From JAJZMF01 sp035702845 (lineage in GTDB: Bacteria; Actinomycetota; Acidimicrobiia; Acidimicrobiales; Palsa-688): a stretch of 5,297 bases of DNA. The translations under genes were made by a program, and so were the position numbers. How positions within the stretch are numbered: position 1 is the stretch's first letter; every line of letters begins with the position of its first letter. The DNA is taken from contig DASSZK010000268.1 of assembly GCA_035702845.1 (NCBI GenBank), forward strand, positions 1 to 5,297, read 5' to 3'. Under the pieces are notes generated by a model. The model was given only the letters and a program-made list of their open reading frames with translations. It ran no database searches and was not told the origin of the DNA. Below are positions 1 to 5,117 of this stretch, piece by piece.

Positions 1-8
1 CGGTCACT

Positions 9-59
9 CATATTCGTGTGGCGCGCATATTCGTGTGGCGCGCATATTCCTGTGGTGCG
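9..59. repeat. Three tandem copies of a 17-bp repeat
   Basis: The unit CATATTCGTGTGGCGCG occurs at 9-25 and 26-42 without a mismatch. A third copy at 43-59 differs at two positions (CATATTCCTGTGGTGCG). The copies are head to tail with no spacers, so this is a short tandem array and not a CRISPR. The array starts 9 bases from the window edge, and bases 1-8 do not continue the unit, so it seems to end there. It lies about 175 bp upstream of the PfpI-family gene. Function is unknown; it could be replication slippage or a binding site array. Confidence 0.9.
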
Positions 60-78
60 CAGTAGACGCTCAGCCCTG

Positions 79-98
79 AAGCCGTGTAAGGACGGCTT
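79..98 (+). other. Small hairpin in the leader or intergenic region
   Basis: AAGCCGT (79-85) and ACGGCTT (92-98) form a perfect 7-bp stem around the 6-base loop GTAAGG, followed by GTCCCCC. There is no U-run, so it is a weak candidate for an intrinsic terminator of a gene left of the window. It could equally be a leader structure or chance. I recognised no known RNA family in 60-180. Confidence 0.3.
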
Positions 99-142
99 GT
101 CCCCCTCGGGCCAAAGGGCGCTCGGCCGTATGGTCGGCACCG

Positions 143-168
143 GGTGTCGAGCCTCGCAGCGCCGGGTA
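143..168 (+). promoter_or_regulatory. Possible stress-sigma promoter for the PfpI gene
   Basis: GGTGT (143-147) and GGGTA (164-168) are separated by 16 bases. Actinobacterial SigF/SigB-type promoters follow roughly GGTTT, 15-17 bases, GGGTA, so this has one mismatch at good spacing. Transcription would begin near 175, giving a leader of about 60 bases that contains the 18-bp duplication. The motif is short and GC-rich sequence produces chance hits, so support is modest. It gains some weight from the better match upstream of the next gene. Confidence 0.35.
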
Positions 169-186
169 GGGCCACGTCGCAATATT

Positions 187-222
187 CAAGCAACGGTCGC
201 GGCCCAAGCAACGGTCGCGATC
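187..222. repeat. 18-bp tandem duplication before a ribosome binding site
   Basis: CAAGCAACGGTCGCG is repeated exactly at 187-201 and 205-219. The full 18-bp periods match at 16 of 18 positions. The second copy ends directly against the Shine-Dalgarno sequence AAAGGAGG (223-230) of the PfpI-family gene. It is probably in the untranslated leader. A similar arrangement, with an unrelated repeat, precedes the F420-dependent oxidoreductase gene. Confidence 0.85.
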
Positions 223-234
223 AAAGGAGGCCCA

Positions 235-792
235 ATGGCCAACGAGCTCAAAGGTAAGCGTGTCGCCTTCCTGGTGGCCAACGAAGGAGTGGAGGAAGCG
301 GAGCTCATCAGCCCGTGGGAGGCAGTTGAGGAGGCCGGCGGCAACCCCGTGCTGGTAGCACCCGAGGAAGGCAAGATCCAGGCATTCAACCACCTGGACA
401 AGTCCGGGACGTACCCGGTCGACATGACCCTCGCCCGCGCCAGCGCAGAGGACTTCGATGCCCTCGTGCTACCAGGCGGGGTTGCCAACCCCGACCAACT
501 GCGGACAAAACCCGAGGCGGTGGAGTTCGCCCGCTCGTTCTTTACTGCGGGCAAACCCGTGGCTGTCATCTGCCACGGCCCGTGGGCCCTGGTGGAGGCG
601 GGTTGTGTCAACGGGCGGACGCTGACGTCTTGGCCCAGCCTCAAGACCGACATCGCCAACGCGGGCGGGACGTGGGTGGACCAAGAAGTGGTGGTGTGCA
701 CCAACGGGCCCAACACCTTGGTCAGCAGCCGCAAGCCTGACGATCTGATGGCCTTCGACGAAGCACTGGTCAGCGCTTTCGCCCGGGCCTGA
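235..792 (+). CDS. PfpI/DJ-1 family protein (class I glutamine amidotransferase-like fold)
   Basis: This 185-residue cytoplasmic protein matches the PfpI family throughout. The opening strand GKRVAFLVAN leads to Glu20, the position of the family's active-site acid. LVLPGG lies near 77-82, followed by ANPDQLR. The nucleophile elbow AVICHGPW places Cys113 and His114 at the catalytic positions. The tail contains LTSWPSLKTDI, GGTWVDQEVVV and SSRKPDD, all typical of bacterial members. Length is normal (about 165-190). Relatives are described as stress-related hydrolases or as acting on glyoxal-type damage; the true substrate is disputed, so none is assigned. The ATG at 235 is chosen because AAAGGAGG ends 4 bases before it and homology begins there; the same frame is open further upstream but lacks family sequence. 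It is followed by 161 bp and then a small hydrophobic gene, which may share its stress control. Confidence 0.93.
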   Translation: MANELKGKRVAFLVANEGVEEAELISPWEAVEEAGGNPVLVAPEEGKIQAFNHLDKSGTYPVDMTLARASAEDFDALVLPGGVANPDQLRTKPEAVEFARSFFTAGKPVAVICHGPWALVEAGCVNGRTLTSWPSLKTDIANAGGTWVDQEVVVCTNGPNTLVSSRKPDDLMAFDEALVSAFARA

Positions 793-810
793 GCGCCGTC
801 ACCGGCAAAA

Positions 811-838
811 GGTTTACACCCGCCCCCGGTGGTGGGTA
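811..838 (+). promoter_or_regulatory. Stress-sigma (SigF/SigB-type) promoter candidate
   Basis: GGTTT (811-815) and GGGTA (834-838, extending to GGGTAC) are both exact to the actinobacterial stress-sigma consensus. The gap is 18 bases, one longer than the usual 15-17. It lies after the PfpI stop at 792 and would start transcripts near 845, leaving a leader of about 108 bases before the hydrophobic protein gene. This is the best promoter-like match I found in the window. Confidence 0.5.
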
Positions 839-953
839 CAACCTAGGAAGCGAGTTGCGGTCTTCCGACAAAGGACTGCGGCTCCAGGGCCGAATGGCTG
901 AGGGACTTGGGGGTCAAATCGTCGCCCCCACCGAACAAGGAGTTGTAGACGGA

Positions 954-1118
954 ATGGCTGCGCTTCTCTTGGTTTTACTTCTAGCACTAGTGCTTTTTGG
1001 CGTCGGGTTTACACTGCATTGGTTGTGGATCGCCGCCGCTATCGTCCTCATCTTCTGGCTGGCAGGCTTTGCGTTCCGGTCGGGCACCGGTGGTGGACGA
1101 CGTTGGTATAACTGGTAA
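954..1118 (+). CDS. Small hydrophobic membrane protein, 54 residues
   Basis: The product is almost entirely membrane segment. One hydrophobic stretch spans about residues 2-20 (MAALLLVLLLALVLFGVGF) and another about 23-41, and the tail is a short glycine-rich basic/aromatic one, GGGRRWYNW. This layout resembles the short 'hydrophobic protein' family common in Streptomyces and other actinobacteria, which has no established function. The ATG at 954 is preceded by AAGGAG (937-942) with an 11-base gap. An in-frame ATG at 894 would add 20 polar residues, but its ribosome binding site is poorer and the family pattern starts at 954. The gene sits behind a stress-sigma promoter candidate and ahead of two hairpins, so it is probably a single-gene transcript. 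An envelope-stress role is an inference from promoter type and neighbour. Confidence 0.75.
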   Translation: MAALLLVLLLALVLFGVGFTLHWLWIAAAIVLIFWLAGFAFRSGTGGGRRWYNW

Positions 1119-1129
1119 AAGATCCCTTT

Positions 1130-1156
1130 GGTTGTGGCGCCCAAAAAGCCACAGCC
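1130..1156 (+). other. Hairpin just after the hydrophobic protein gene
   Basis: GGTTGTGGC (1130-1138) pairs with GCCACAGCC (1148-1156), forming nine pairs with one G-U, around the A-rich 9-base loop GCCCAAAAA. It begins 12 bases after the stop codon. No U-run follows, so it may protect the 3' end or act with the stronger hairpin at 1173-1208. Confidence 0.5.
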
Positions 1157-1172
1157 CGAGGTTAGGAGCTAC

Positions 1173-1209
1173 AAGGCGCCGGGTAGGCATAGACCGACCC
1201 GGCGCCTTT
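1173..1209 (+). terminator. Strong inverted repeat, probable transcription terminator
   Basis: AAGGCGCCGGGT (1173-1184) and ACCCGGCGCCTT (1197-1208) are a perfect 12-bp inverted repeat around the 12-base loop 1185-1196, followed by one more T. The stem is almost wholly G-C. The flanking A and T bases give short U-tails in both directions. It separates the hydrophobic protein gene (stop at 1118) from the HypA-like gene (start at 1250), as expected for a terminator between transcription units. U-poor terminators are common in high-GC actinobacteria. A palindromic protein-binding site is the alternative. Confidence 0.7.
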
Positions 1210-1249
1210 GCGTTGCGGGTCGCCTTTGAGCAGGTGACTGGAGGCCATG

Positions 1250-1645
1250 GTGCAAGAGCTCAAGCTCTGCGAAGGGATACTGGAGGCGACAATGCGCCGG
1301 GCGAGAGGGCGCAGGGTGTCGACCGTGCGTGTCAGGGTCGCCGGCCCCTCGATCGACTTATGGGAGCTCGAGCGAGGTTTTTATACGATGTCATCCGGCA
1401 CGGTCGCAGACGGTGCACAGCTGCAGGTCCTGAACGAGGCCAGCGCTACCACATGCGAGGATTGTGGGGCCCAGCTGCCCCCTCCCGACGCTCGGCTGAC
1501 GGCTGCGTCGGTGGTTGCTGCCCTTATCGTATGCCCCAGCTGCCGCTCGCTGGTCACTCAGTGGGCCTTTCGTGAAGGTGCAGTGGTGGAGTCCGTTACG
1601 TTTGCTCCGCAACCCGCTACTGCCTGCTTGGTGCCTCCAGCATGA
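1250..1645 (+). CDS. HypA-like zinc protein lacking the nickel-binding histidine
   Basis: HypA passes nickel to hydrogenase maturation; its zinc domain has two CxxC motifs and its N-terminus begins MHE, where His2 binds nickel. This 131-residue product follows that plan. MQELKLCEGILEA matches the first helix, RRVSTVRVRVAG the first strand, ERGFYTMSSGTVADGAQLQV the core, then CEDC (69-72), CPSC (95-98) and GAVVESVTFA at the end. Two things differ: residue 2 is Gln, and 22 residues separate the CxxC pairs where classical HypA has about 13. The extra residues are hydrophobic (LTAASVVAALIV). I prefer GTG at 1250 over ATG at 1247 because TGGAGG ends at 1244, leaving 5 bases instead of 2, and because it restores HypA numbering; with ATG, residue 2 is Val. 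No hydrogenase or urease gene is nearby. A role in nickel delivery is therefore doubtful; a zinc-binding accessory protein is safer. Confidence 0.72.
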   Translation: MQELKLCEGILEATMRRARGRRVSTVRVRVAGPSIDLWELERGFYTMSSGTVADGAQLQVLNEASATTCEDCGAQLPPPDARLTAASVVAALIVCPSCRSLVTQWAFREGAVVESVTFAPQPATACLVPPA

Positions 1646-2112
1646 GCGCTGCCCGTATTGCTGTCAACGGCCGGGCGCTCGATGCCCTCGAACTGCGCCT
1701 CGATCACGGGATGCCTCGGGCTATCGATCAAATCAAACCCATAAGTGCCGGCACTTCGCTCGGTGTTTCACTGGCGGCGGTCCGGACGGCCGTAGGGGCA
1801 GTAACCTTCCTCGCACCGTCGCTAACTCATTTTTGGGTGGGGCCGGCTGCCCGGACAGCCGGCGGCAAAGTGCTGTCTCGATCGCTCGCAGGGCGCGATA
1901 TTGCGCTGGGCGTGGGCGCGCTCTTGGCCGCGAAGCACCCGAAGCGTCTGCGGCGATGGGTCGTTCTCGCCGCCGTAGGCGACCTGGCGGACGCGCTCGG
2001 CACGATGACTGGCGGGGTGCCGAGCCGTCCCCGGGTCTTGGTGACCCTGCTCTCCCTGGGCGCCGTAGCCACGGGTGTGGTGGCCGTGTCGCGGCTTTCC
2101 GCCGATAGCTAG
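1642..2112 (+). CDS. Predicted four-helix membrane protein, family not identified
   Basis: I do not recognise a named family. The 156-residue product has a polar N-terminus of about 35 residues, then hydrophobic segments near 38-59, 82-97, 105-121 and 131-149. Charged residues lie inside or at the ends of helices: SLAGRDIALGVGALLA, and RRWVVLAAVGDLADALGT with two acidic residues in the third segment. The pattern GRDIALG...RRW...GDLADA recalls small uncharacterised actinobacterial membrane proteins, but I assign no function. Its ATG (1642-1644) overlaps the TGA of the HypA-like gene in ATGA, so the two are almost certainly cotranscribed and translationally coupled. It ends in TAG at 2110-2112, sharing CTAG with the stop of the opposing gene. 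Confidence 0.78.
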   Translation: MSAARIAVNGRALDALELRLDHGMPRAIDQIKPISAGTSLGVSLAAVRTAVGAVTFLAPSLTHFWVGPAARTAGGKVLSRSLAGRDIALGVGALLAAKHPKRLRRWVVLAAVGDLADALGTMTGGVPSRPRVLVTLLSLGAVATGVVAVSRLSADS

Positions 2113-3278
2113 CCCTTTCGCAGGTCGTCCAGCCCTGTCCGCAGCCTCATGCCGTGCCCGGCACGGCTCGTGTCCGGGGTGAGCACCCCGCCTGCAGGGC
2201 TCAGCGCGCCGTCAAAGAGCATGTTCTCTATGCGGTGATGGTCATGGAAGTACTCGAGATGGCGCAGGTTTGGGGCGCTCACCGCAATATGCGCCGAGAG
2301 GTTGGGTGCACAATGGCCCGAGATGTCCATGTTGCTTGCCGCGGCCAGTCCGGCCACCTGCGCCCAAGCCGTGAACCCTCCGCAACGCGTGACGTCGACC
2401 TGCAGGCAATCGATGGCCGACGCCCCGATCATTTGGGCGAAATACCACGGGCTATAGCCGTACTCCCCGGCGGCAACGTCTATGAGGCAGTTGTCGCGGA
2501 CTTCACGCAAACCGTCGAGGTCGTCTGAGGAGACGGGTTCTTCGAACCACGTAACGCCTGCTTCGTCATAGAAGGCATGCCCCATCCGCACCGCCTGCTT
2601 GCGGTTGTAGCCGCCGTTAGCGTCCACGAAAAGCTCGGCGTCATCACCTATCACCTTGCGGGCGAGCTGAGCACGGTGCAGGTCGCGCCCGGGGTTGGAA
2701 CCCCAGGATTCTCCTATCTTTATCTTTACTTTGTCCATGTGCCATTCCGCGACCCACTGCTCGAGCTGAGCGATGGTCACGTCGTCCTGGTAAGTGGTGA
2801 ACCCGCCAGAGCCGTAGATGGGCACCCCTTCGCGCAACCGGCCAAACAGGCTCGCCAGACTTACGCCCATGACCCGGGCCTTCAGATCCCACAGGGCGAT
2901 GTCCACGGCACTGATGGCGCAGGACACAACGCCGGGGCGTCCCATGTTCCTTACGGCGTTGACCATGGACTGCCAGGCGGCCGGCACGTCGAATACCGGC
3001 TTTGCCTGCACAAGCGATGACAACTTCTCCTGCACCACCGTTTGCGCGCTCTTGGCGCAGTAAGTCCAGCCCGTGCCCACATGACCGGCGGCGTGGACCT
3101 CCACGACGACCACCGCGGTCGACGACCAGGCAATGGTCCCGTCCCCTTCGGGGTGGTCGGTGGGCACTTCGAAGAGCGCTGTCGTCACCTTTTCTACAGG
3201 GGGGCCGTCGCCGGCGGAGGATGGAGCGGCGATGATCTGGTTGCCCGAATGGGATGCGTGCCCTGGTGGAGTGTTCAC
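2109..3278 (-). CDS. Mandelate racemase-type enolase-superfamily enzyme (probable acid-sugar dehydratase or racemase)
   Basis: The 389-residue protein has an N-terminal capping domain (about 28-150) and a (beta/alpha)7 barrel. The visible catalytic set is the lysine pair Lys185-Ile-Lys187, metal ligands Asp219 (VDAN), Glu246 (EEP) and Glu272 (AGE), the Asp295/His322 pair (DVTRCGG, SGHCAP) and Glu342 (LEYF). Spacings between Glu246, Glu272, Asp295, His322 and Glu342 equal those in mandelate racemase, so this is the racemase subgroup and not muconate-cycloisomerase or enolase. Such enzymes abstract a proton alpha to a carboxylate; most bacterial members act on sugar acids, and the substrate here cannot be read. 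The first codon is GTG at 3278. A Shine-Dalgarno-like AAAGAGG abuts it with no spacer and a GGGTAT lies just upstream, so the message may be nearly leaderless. Residues 1-27 are low-complexity and unlike the family; GTG at 3188 is a less likely start because it removes part of the first strand. It is divergent from the F420 enzyme gene. Confidence 0.9.
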   Translation of the reverse strand: MNTPPGHASHSGNQIIAAPSSAGDGPPVEKVTTALFEVPTDHPEGDGTIAWSSTAVVVVEVHAAGHVGTGWTYCAKSAQTVVQEKLSSLVQAKPVFDVPAAWQSMVNAVRNMGRPGVVSCAISAVDIALWDLKARVMGVSLASLFGRLREGVPIYGSGGFTTYQDDVTIAQLEQWVAEWHMDKVKIKIGESWGSNPGRDLHRAQLARKVIGDDAELFVDANGGYNRKQAVRMGHAFYDEAGVTWFEEPVSSDDLDGLREVRDNCLIDVAAGEYGYSPWYFAQMIGASAIDCLQVDVTRCGGFTAWAQVAGLAAASNMDISGHCAPNLSAHIAVSAPNLRHLEYFHDHHRIENMLFDGALSPAGGVLTPDTSRAGHGMRLRTGLDDLRKG

Positions 3279-3287
3279 CTCTTTTCG

Positions 3288-3313
3288 ATACCCACGAGGT
3301 GGGGTAGGTCACC
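3288..3313 (-). promoter_or_regulatory. Possible promoter for the racemase-type gene, in a mirrored TACCC/GGGTA element
   Basis: Read on the minus strand, GGTGA (3313-3309), 15 bases, then GGGTAT (3293-3288) resembles a SigF/SigB-type promoter with two mismatches in the -35 element. Transcription would begin within a few bases of the GTG at 3278. The -10-like box is half of an imperfect inverted repeat: TACCCAC at 3289-3295 and GTGGGGTA at 3299-3306 (one extra G), putting GGGTA on both strands facing outward. It could instead be an operator shared by the divergent genes. Confidence 0.25.
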
Positions 3314-3318
3314 GCAGG

Positions 3319-3350
3319 CGACAACACAGGCGATCGACAACACAGGCGAT
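3319..3350. repeat. Perfect 16-bp tandem duplication before a ribosome binding site
   Basis: CGACAACACAGGCGAT occurs twice without mismatch, at 3319-3334 and 3335-3350. The next base begins the Shine-Dalgarno sequence AAGGAGG (3351-3357) of the F420-dependent oxidoreductase gene. The repeat occupies over a third of the 84-bp spacer between the divergent genes. It may be recent slippage, or paired sites for a regulator. Confidence 0.92.
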
Positions 3351-3362
3351 AAGGAGGCGGAC

Positions 3363-4319
3363 TTGGCAAGGCCCATCGGATATTTCTTGTCCAGCGAGGA
3401 ACATGGACCGGGCGACCTCGTCCATTTTGCCCGGATGGGCGAAGAGGCAGGTTTCGACGCCGTGCTTATTTCGGACCATTACCACCCTTGGACCGACGAG
3501 CAGGGCCAGAGCCCGTTCGTATGGGGCGTGATCGGGGGTATCGCAGCCACGACGCGCCTGCATGTGACCACCGGCGTCACCTGCCCGACGGTGCGTACCC
3601 ACCCTGCGGTCATCGCTCAGGCCACGGCTACCGCCAGCCTGATGCTTGAAGGGCGCTTCGCCTTCGGCGTCGGCAGTGGCGAGGCCCTGAACGAGCACAT
3701 CACGGGGGCGCGCTGGCCATCGGGGGACGTGCGCCTCGACATGCTCGAGGAGGCAGTTCAAGTCGTGCGCCGGCTCTGGGAGGGCAAGTGGGTAACCCAC
3801 CACGGCCCTCACTACACCGTCGAACAGGCCCGGATTTACTCCTGCCCGGCTACGCCGCCGCCTGTGTACGTGTCAGGGTTCGGCCCGCAGGCGATCGAGC
3901 TGGCCGCCCGGATCGGTGACGGCTACGTGAACGTCGCCCCGCAGCCCGAAGCCATAGCCAAGTACCGCGACAGCGGGGGCAAGGGCCCGGCGATCGGCGC
4001 ATTGAAGGTTTGCTGGGGCCCTGACGAGCGACAGGCCAAGAAGCTTGCGTTCGAAAAGTGGAAGACATCGGGGGTGCCAGGCGAACTGAACCAGGAGCTT
4101 CCCCTGCCCCGCCAGTTCGAGCAGGCATCGAGCCTCGTCACCGAGGACATGGTGGCTACGTCGGTCGCCTGCGGGCCTGATCCGGAAGCGCATGCCGATG
4201 CCGTGCGCCAGCACCTGGAGGCCGGCTACGACACCGTCTACATCAGCCAGGTCGGGCCCGACCAGTCCGGCTTCTTGGAGTTCTTTTTCAAAGAGGTCGA
4301 GCCCCGGCTCAGCATGTAG
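3363..4319 (+). CDS. F420-dependent oxidoreductase, glucose-6-phosphate dehydrogenase-like (luciferase-like monooxygenase class)
   Basis: The 318-residue protein is a single TIM barrel of the luciferase-like class and matches the G6PDH-related F420 family from end to end. It opens ARPIGYFLSSEEHGP, then FDAVLISDHYHPW gives Asp38, His39 and Trp43. TTGVTCPTVRTHPAVIAQ (69-86) and FGVGSGEALNEH with Glu107 follow. SDH...W and GEALNE match the cofactor/catalytic histidine and glutamate motifs of mycobacterial Fgd1. VYVSGFGP, ARIGDGY, ELPLPRQFEQA, CGPDPEAH and QVGPDQSGF are typical of the wider family. The phosphate-binding region of true Fgd1 is not obviously present, so the substrate need not be glucose-6-phosphate. 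It would transfer hydride to or from coenzyme F420 in the cytoplasm. The TTG start at 3363 is 5 bases after AAGGAGG and is where family sequence begins; the frame stays open upstream without similarity. Confidence 0.9.
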   Translation: MARPIGYFLSSEEHGPGDLVHFARMGEEAGFDAVLISDHYHPWTDEQGQSPFVWGVIGGIAATTRLHVTTGVTCPTVRTHPAVIAQATATASLMLEGRFAFGVGSGEALNEHITGARWPSGDVRLDMLEEAVQVVRRLWEGKWVTHHGPHYTVEQARIYSCPATPPPVYVSGFGPQAIELAARIGDGYVNVAPQPEAIAKYRDSGGKGPAIGALKVCWGPDERQAKKLAFEKWKTSGVPGELNQELPLPRQFEQASSLVTEDMVATSVACGPDPEAHADAVRQHLEAGYDTVYISQVGPDQSGFLEFFFKEVEPRLSM

Positions 4320-4322
4320 GCC

Positions 4323-5117
4323 TCAGCGGGCGGCACCCGCGCCTTCGCGGCGCCTGCGAGCGACCTCGAAGCAGGCGACGGCAGCGGCCGCCGCCACGTT
4401 CATAGAACCGAGGGCCGACGTCTGGGGAATCCGCACCAGGGCGTCGCACCGGCGGCGGACCAGCGGGGATAGCCCCTGGCCCTCGGCTCCCATGACCAAA
4501 GCCACCGAGCCGTCCAGGGCTCGGCTCGACCACAGGTCCTCGGGCCCGTCGCCGTCCATGCCGATGACCCAGGTGCCCGCACGCGAGATCGTCTGCAAGG
4601 CGCTGGGGATGCCTCCGACGGCAGCGATGGGCAGGTGCTCGACCGCCCCGGCGGCCGCCTTCACCGCGGCAGGTGTCAAGGCGGCCGAACGGTGCCGCCC
4701 GATGACCACGCCGTCGACCCCGGCACACAGCGCACTGCGCAGCACCGACCCGAAGTTGCCGGGGTCAGTCACCCCGTCCAAGCAGACGAGGAACGGGTCG
4801 GCCTTGGACAACACCGCATCGAGAGCCACTGCCCGAACGGGGCTGGCCCAGGCGATCACCCCCTGGGGAGCCGACGTAGCTGCGGCGTTGGCCAGGATGG
4901 GGTCGGCCTTTCGCACCACTCGGGCCCCCGAGCGCGCCGCCAACCTCTCTATCTCGTCCACCGCCGGCCCTCGCGCCCCAGCCCCCAGCCACACCTCTCT
5001 GATCCGGCGCCGGCCACAGCGCAGCAATTCGGCCACGGCGTGGTGGCCCTCCACCTGCTCGCCACCCAGCACGCCGGGCTGGCCGGGCCCCTGCTCGGAC
5101 CGGCGCGAAGGCGACAT
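4323..5117 (-). CDS. rlmB: SpoU/TrmH-family 23S rRNA 2'-O-ribose methyltransferase (RlmB-type)
   Basis: The 264-residue product has the RlmB arrangement. An N-terminal RNA-binding domain (about 19-95) begins GEQVEGHHAVAELL, followed by a trefoil-knot SPOUT domain. All three motifs are visible: LDGVTDPGNFGSVLRSA (113-129, with Asn121 and catalytic-type Arg127), LVMGAEGQGL (207-216, Glu212), and IPQTSALGSMNVAAAAAV (230-247), where the usual SLNV is SMNV. RlmB methylates the ribose of a 23S rRNA guanosine; SPOUT specificity is hard to read from sequence, so a related rRNA or tRNA target is possible. The ATG at 5117 overlaps the ispF stop by one base (TGATG). A GTG at 5120 adds only one residue, and neither start has a clear ribosome binding site, pointing to coupled translation. 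The stop lies 3 bp from that of the convergent F420 enzyme gene. Confidence 0.9.
   Translation of the reverse strand: MSPSRRSEQGPGQPGVLGGEQVEGHHAVAELLRCGRRRIREVWLGAGARGPAVDEIERLAARSGARVVRKADPILANAAATSAPQGVIAWASPVRAVALDAVLSKADPFLVCLDGVTDPGNFGSVLRSALCAGVDGVVIGRHRSAALTPAAVKAAAGAVEHLPIAAVGGIPSALQTISRAGTWVIGMDGDGPEDLWSSRALDGSVALVMGAEGQGLSPLVRRRCDALVRIPQTSALGSMNVAAAAAVACFEVARRRREGAGAAR

Noticed and set aside
9..59. CRISPR array
   Set aside because: Copies are directly adjacent with no spacers and only 17 bp long.
60..180. Riboswitch or other known structured RNA before the PfpI gene
   Set aside because: Only a 7-bp hairpin and some GC-rich self-complementarity were seen; no conserved core of a family I know.
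16..234. In-frame extension of the PfpI gene to a start near 16
   Set aside because: The extra 73 residues come from repeat-rich DNA, have no family similarity, and the ideal ribosome binding site is at 223-230.
855..953. Longer form of the hydrophobic protein starting near 855 or 894
   Set aside because: These starts lack a good ribosome binding site and add residues outside the family pattern; 954 follows AAGGAG.
997..1575. Open frame of about 190 codons on the + strand
   Set aside because: It crosses the hydrophobic gene, the terminator hairpins and the HypA-like gene out of frame and has no ribosome binding site or family features.
3042..3362. In-frame extension of the F420 enzyme upstream of 3363
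   Set aside because: It runs antisense through the start of the racemase-type gene; family sequence and the AAGGAGG site both point to TTG at 3363.
2644..3369. Open frame of about 240 codons on the minus strand
   Set aside because: It overlaps the racemase-type gene in another frame; the product is Arg/Pro-rich without motifs, while the overlapped gene has a full catalytic set.
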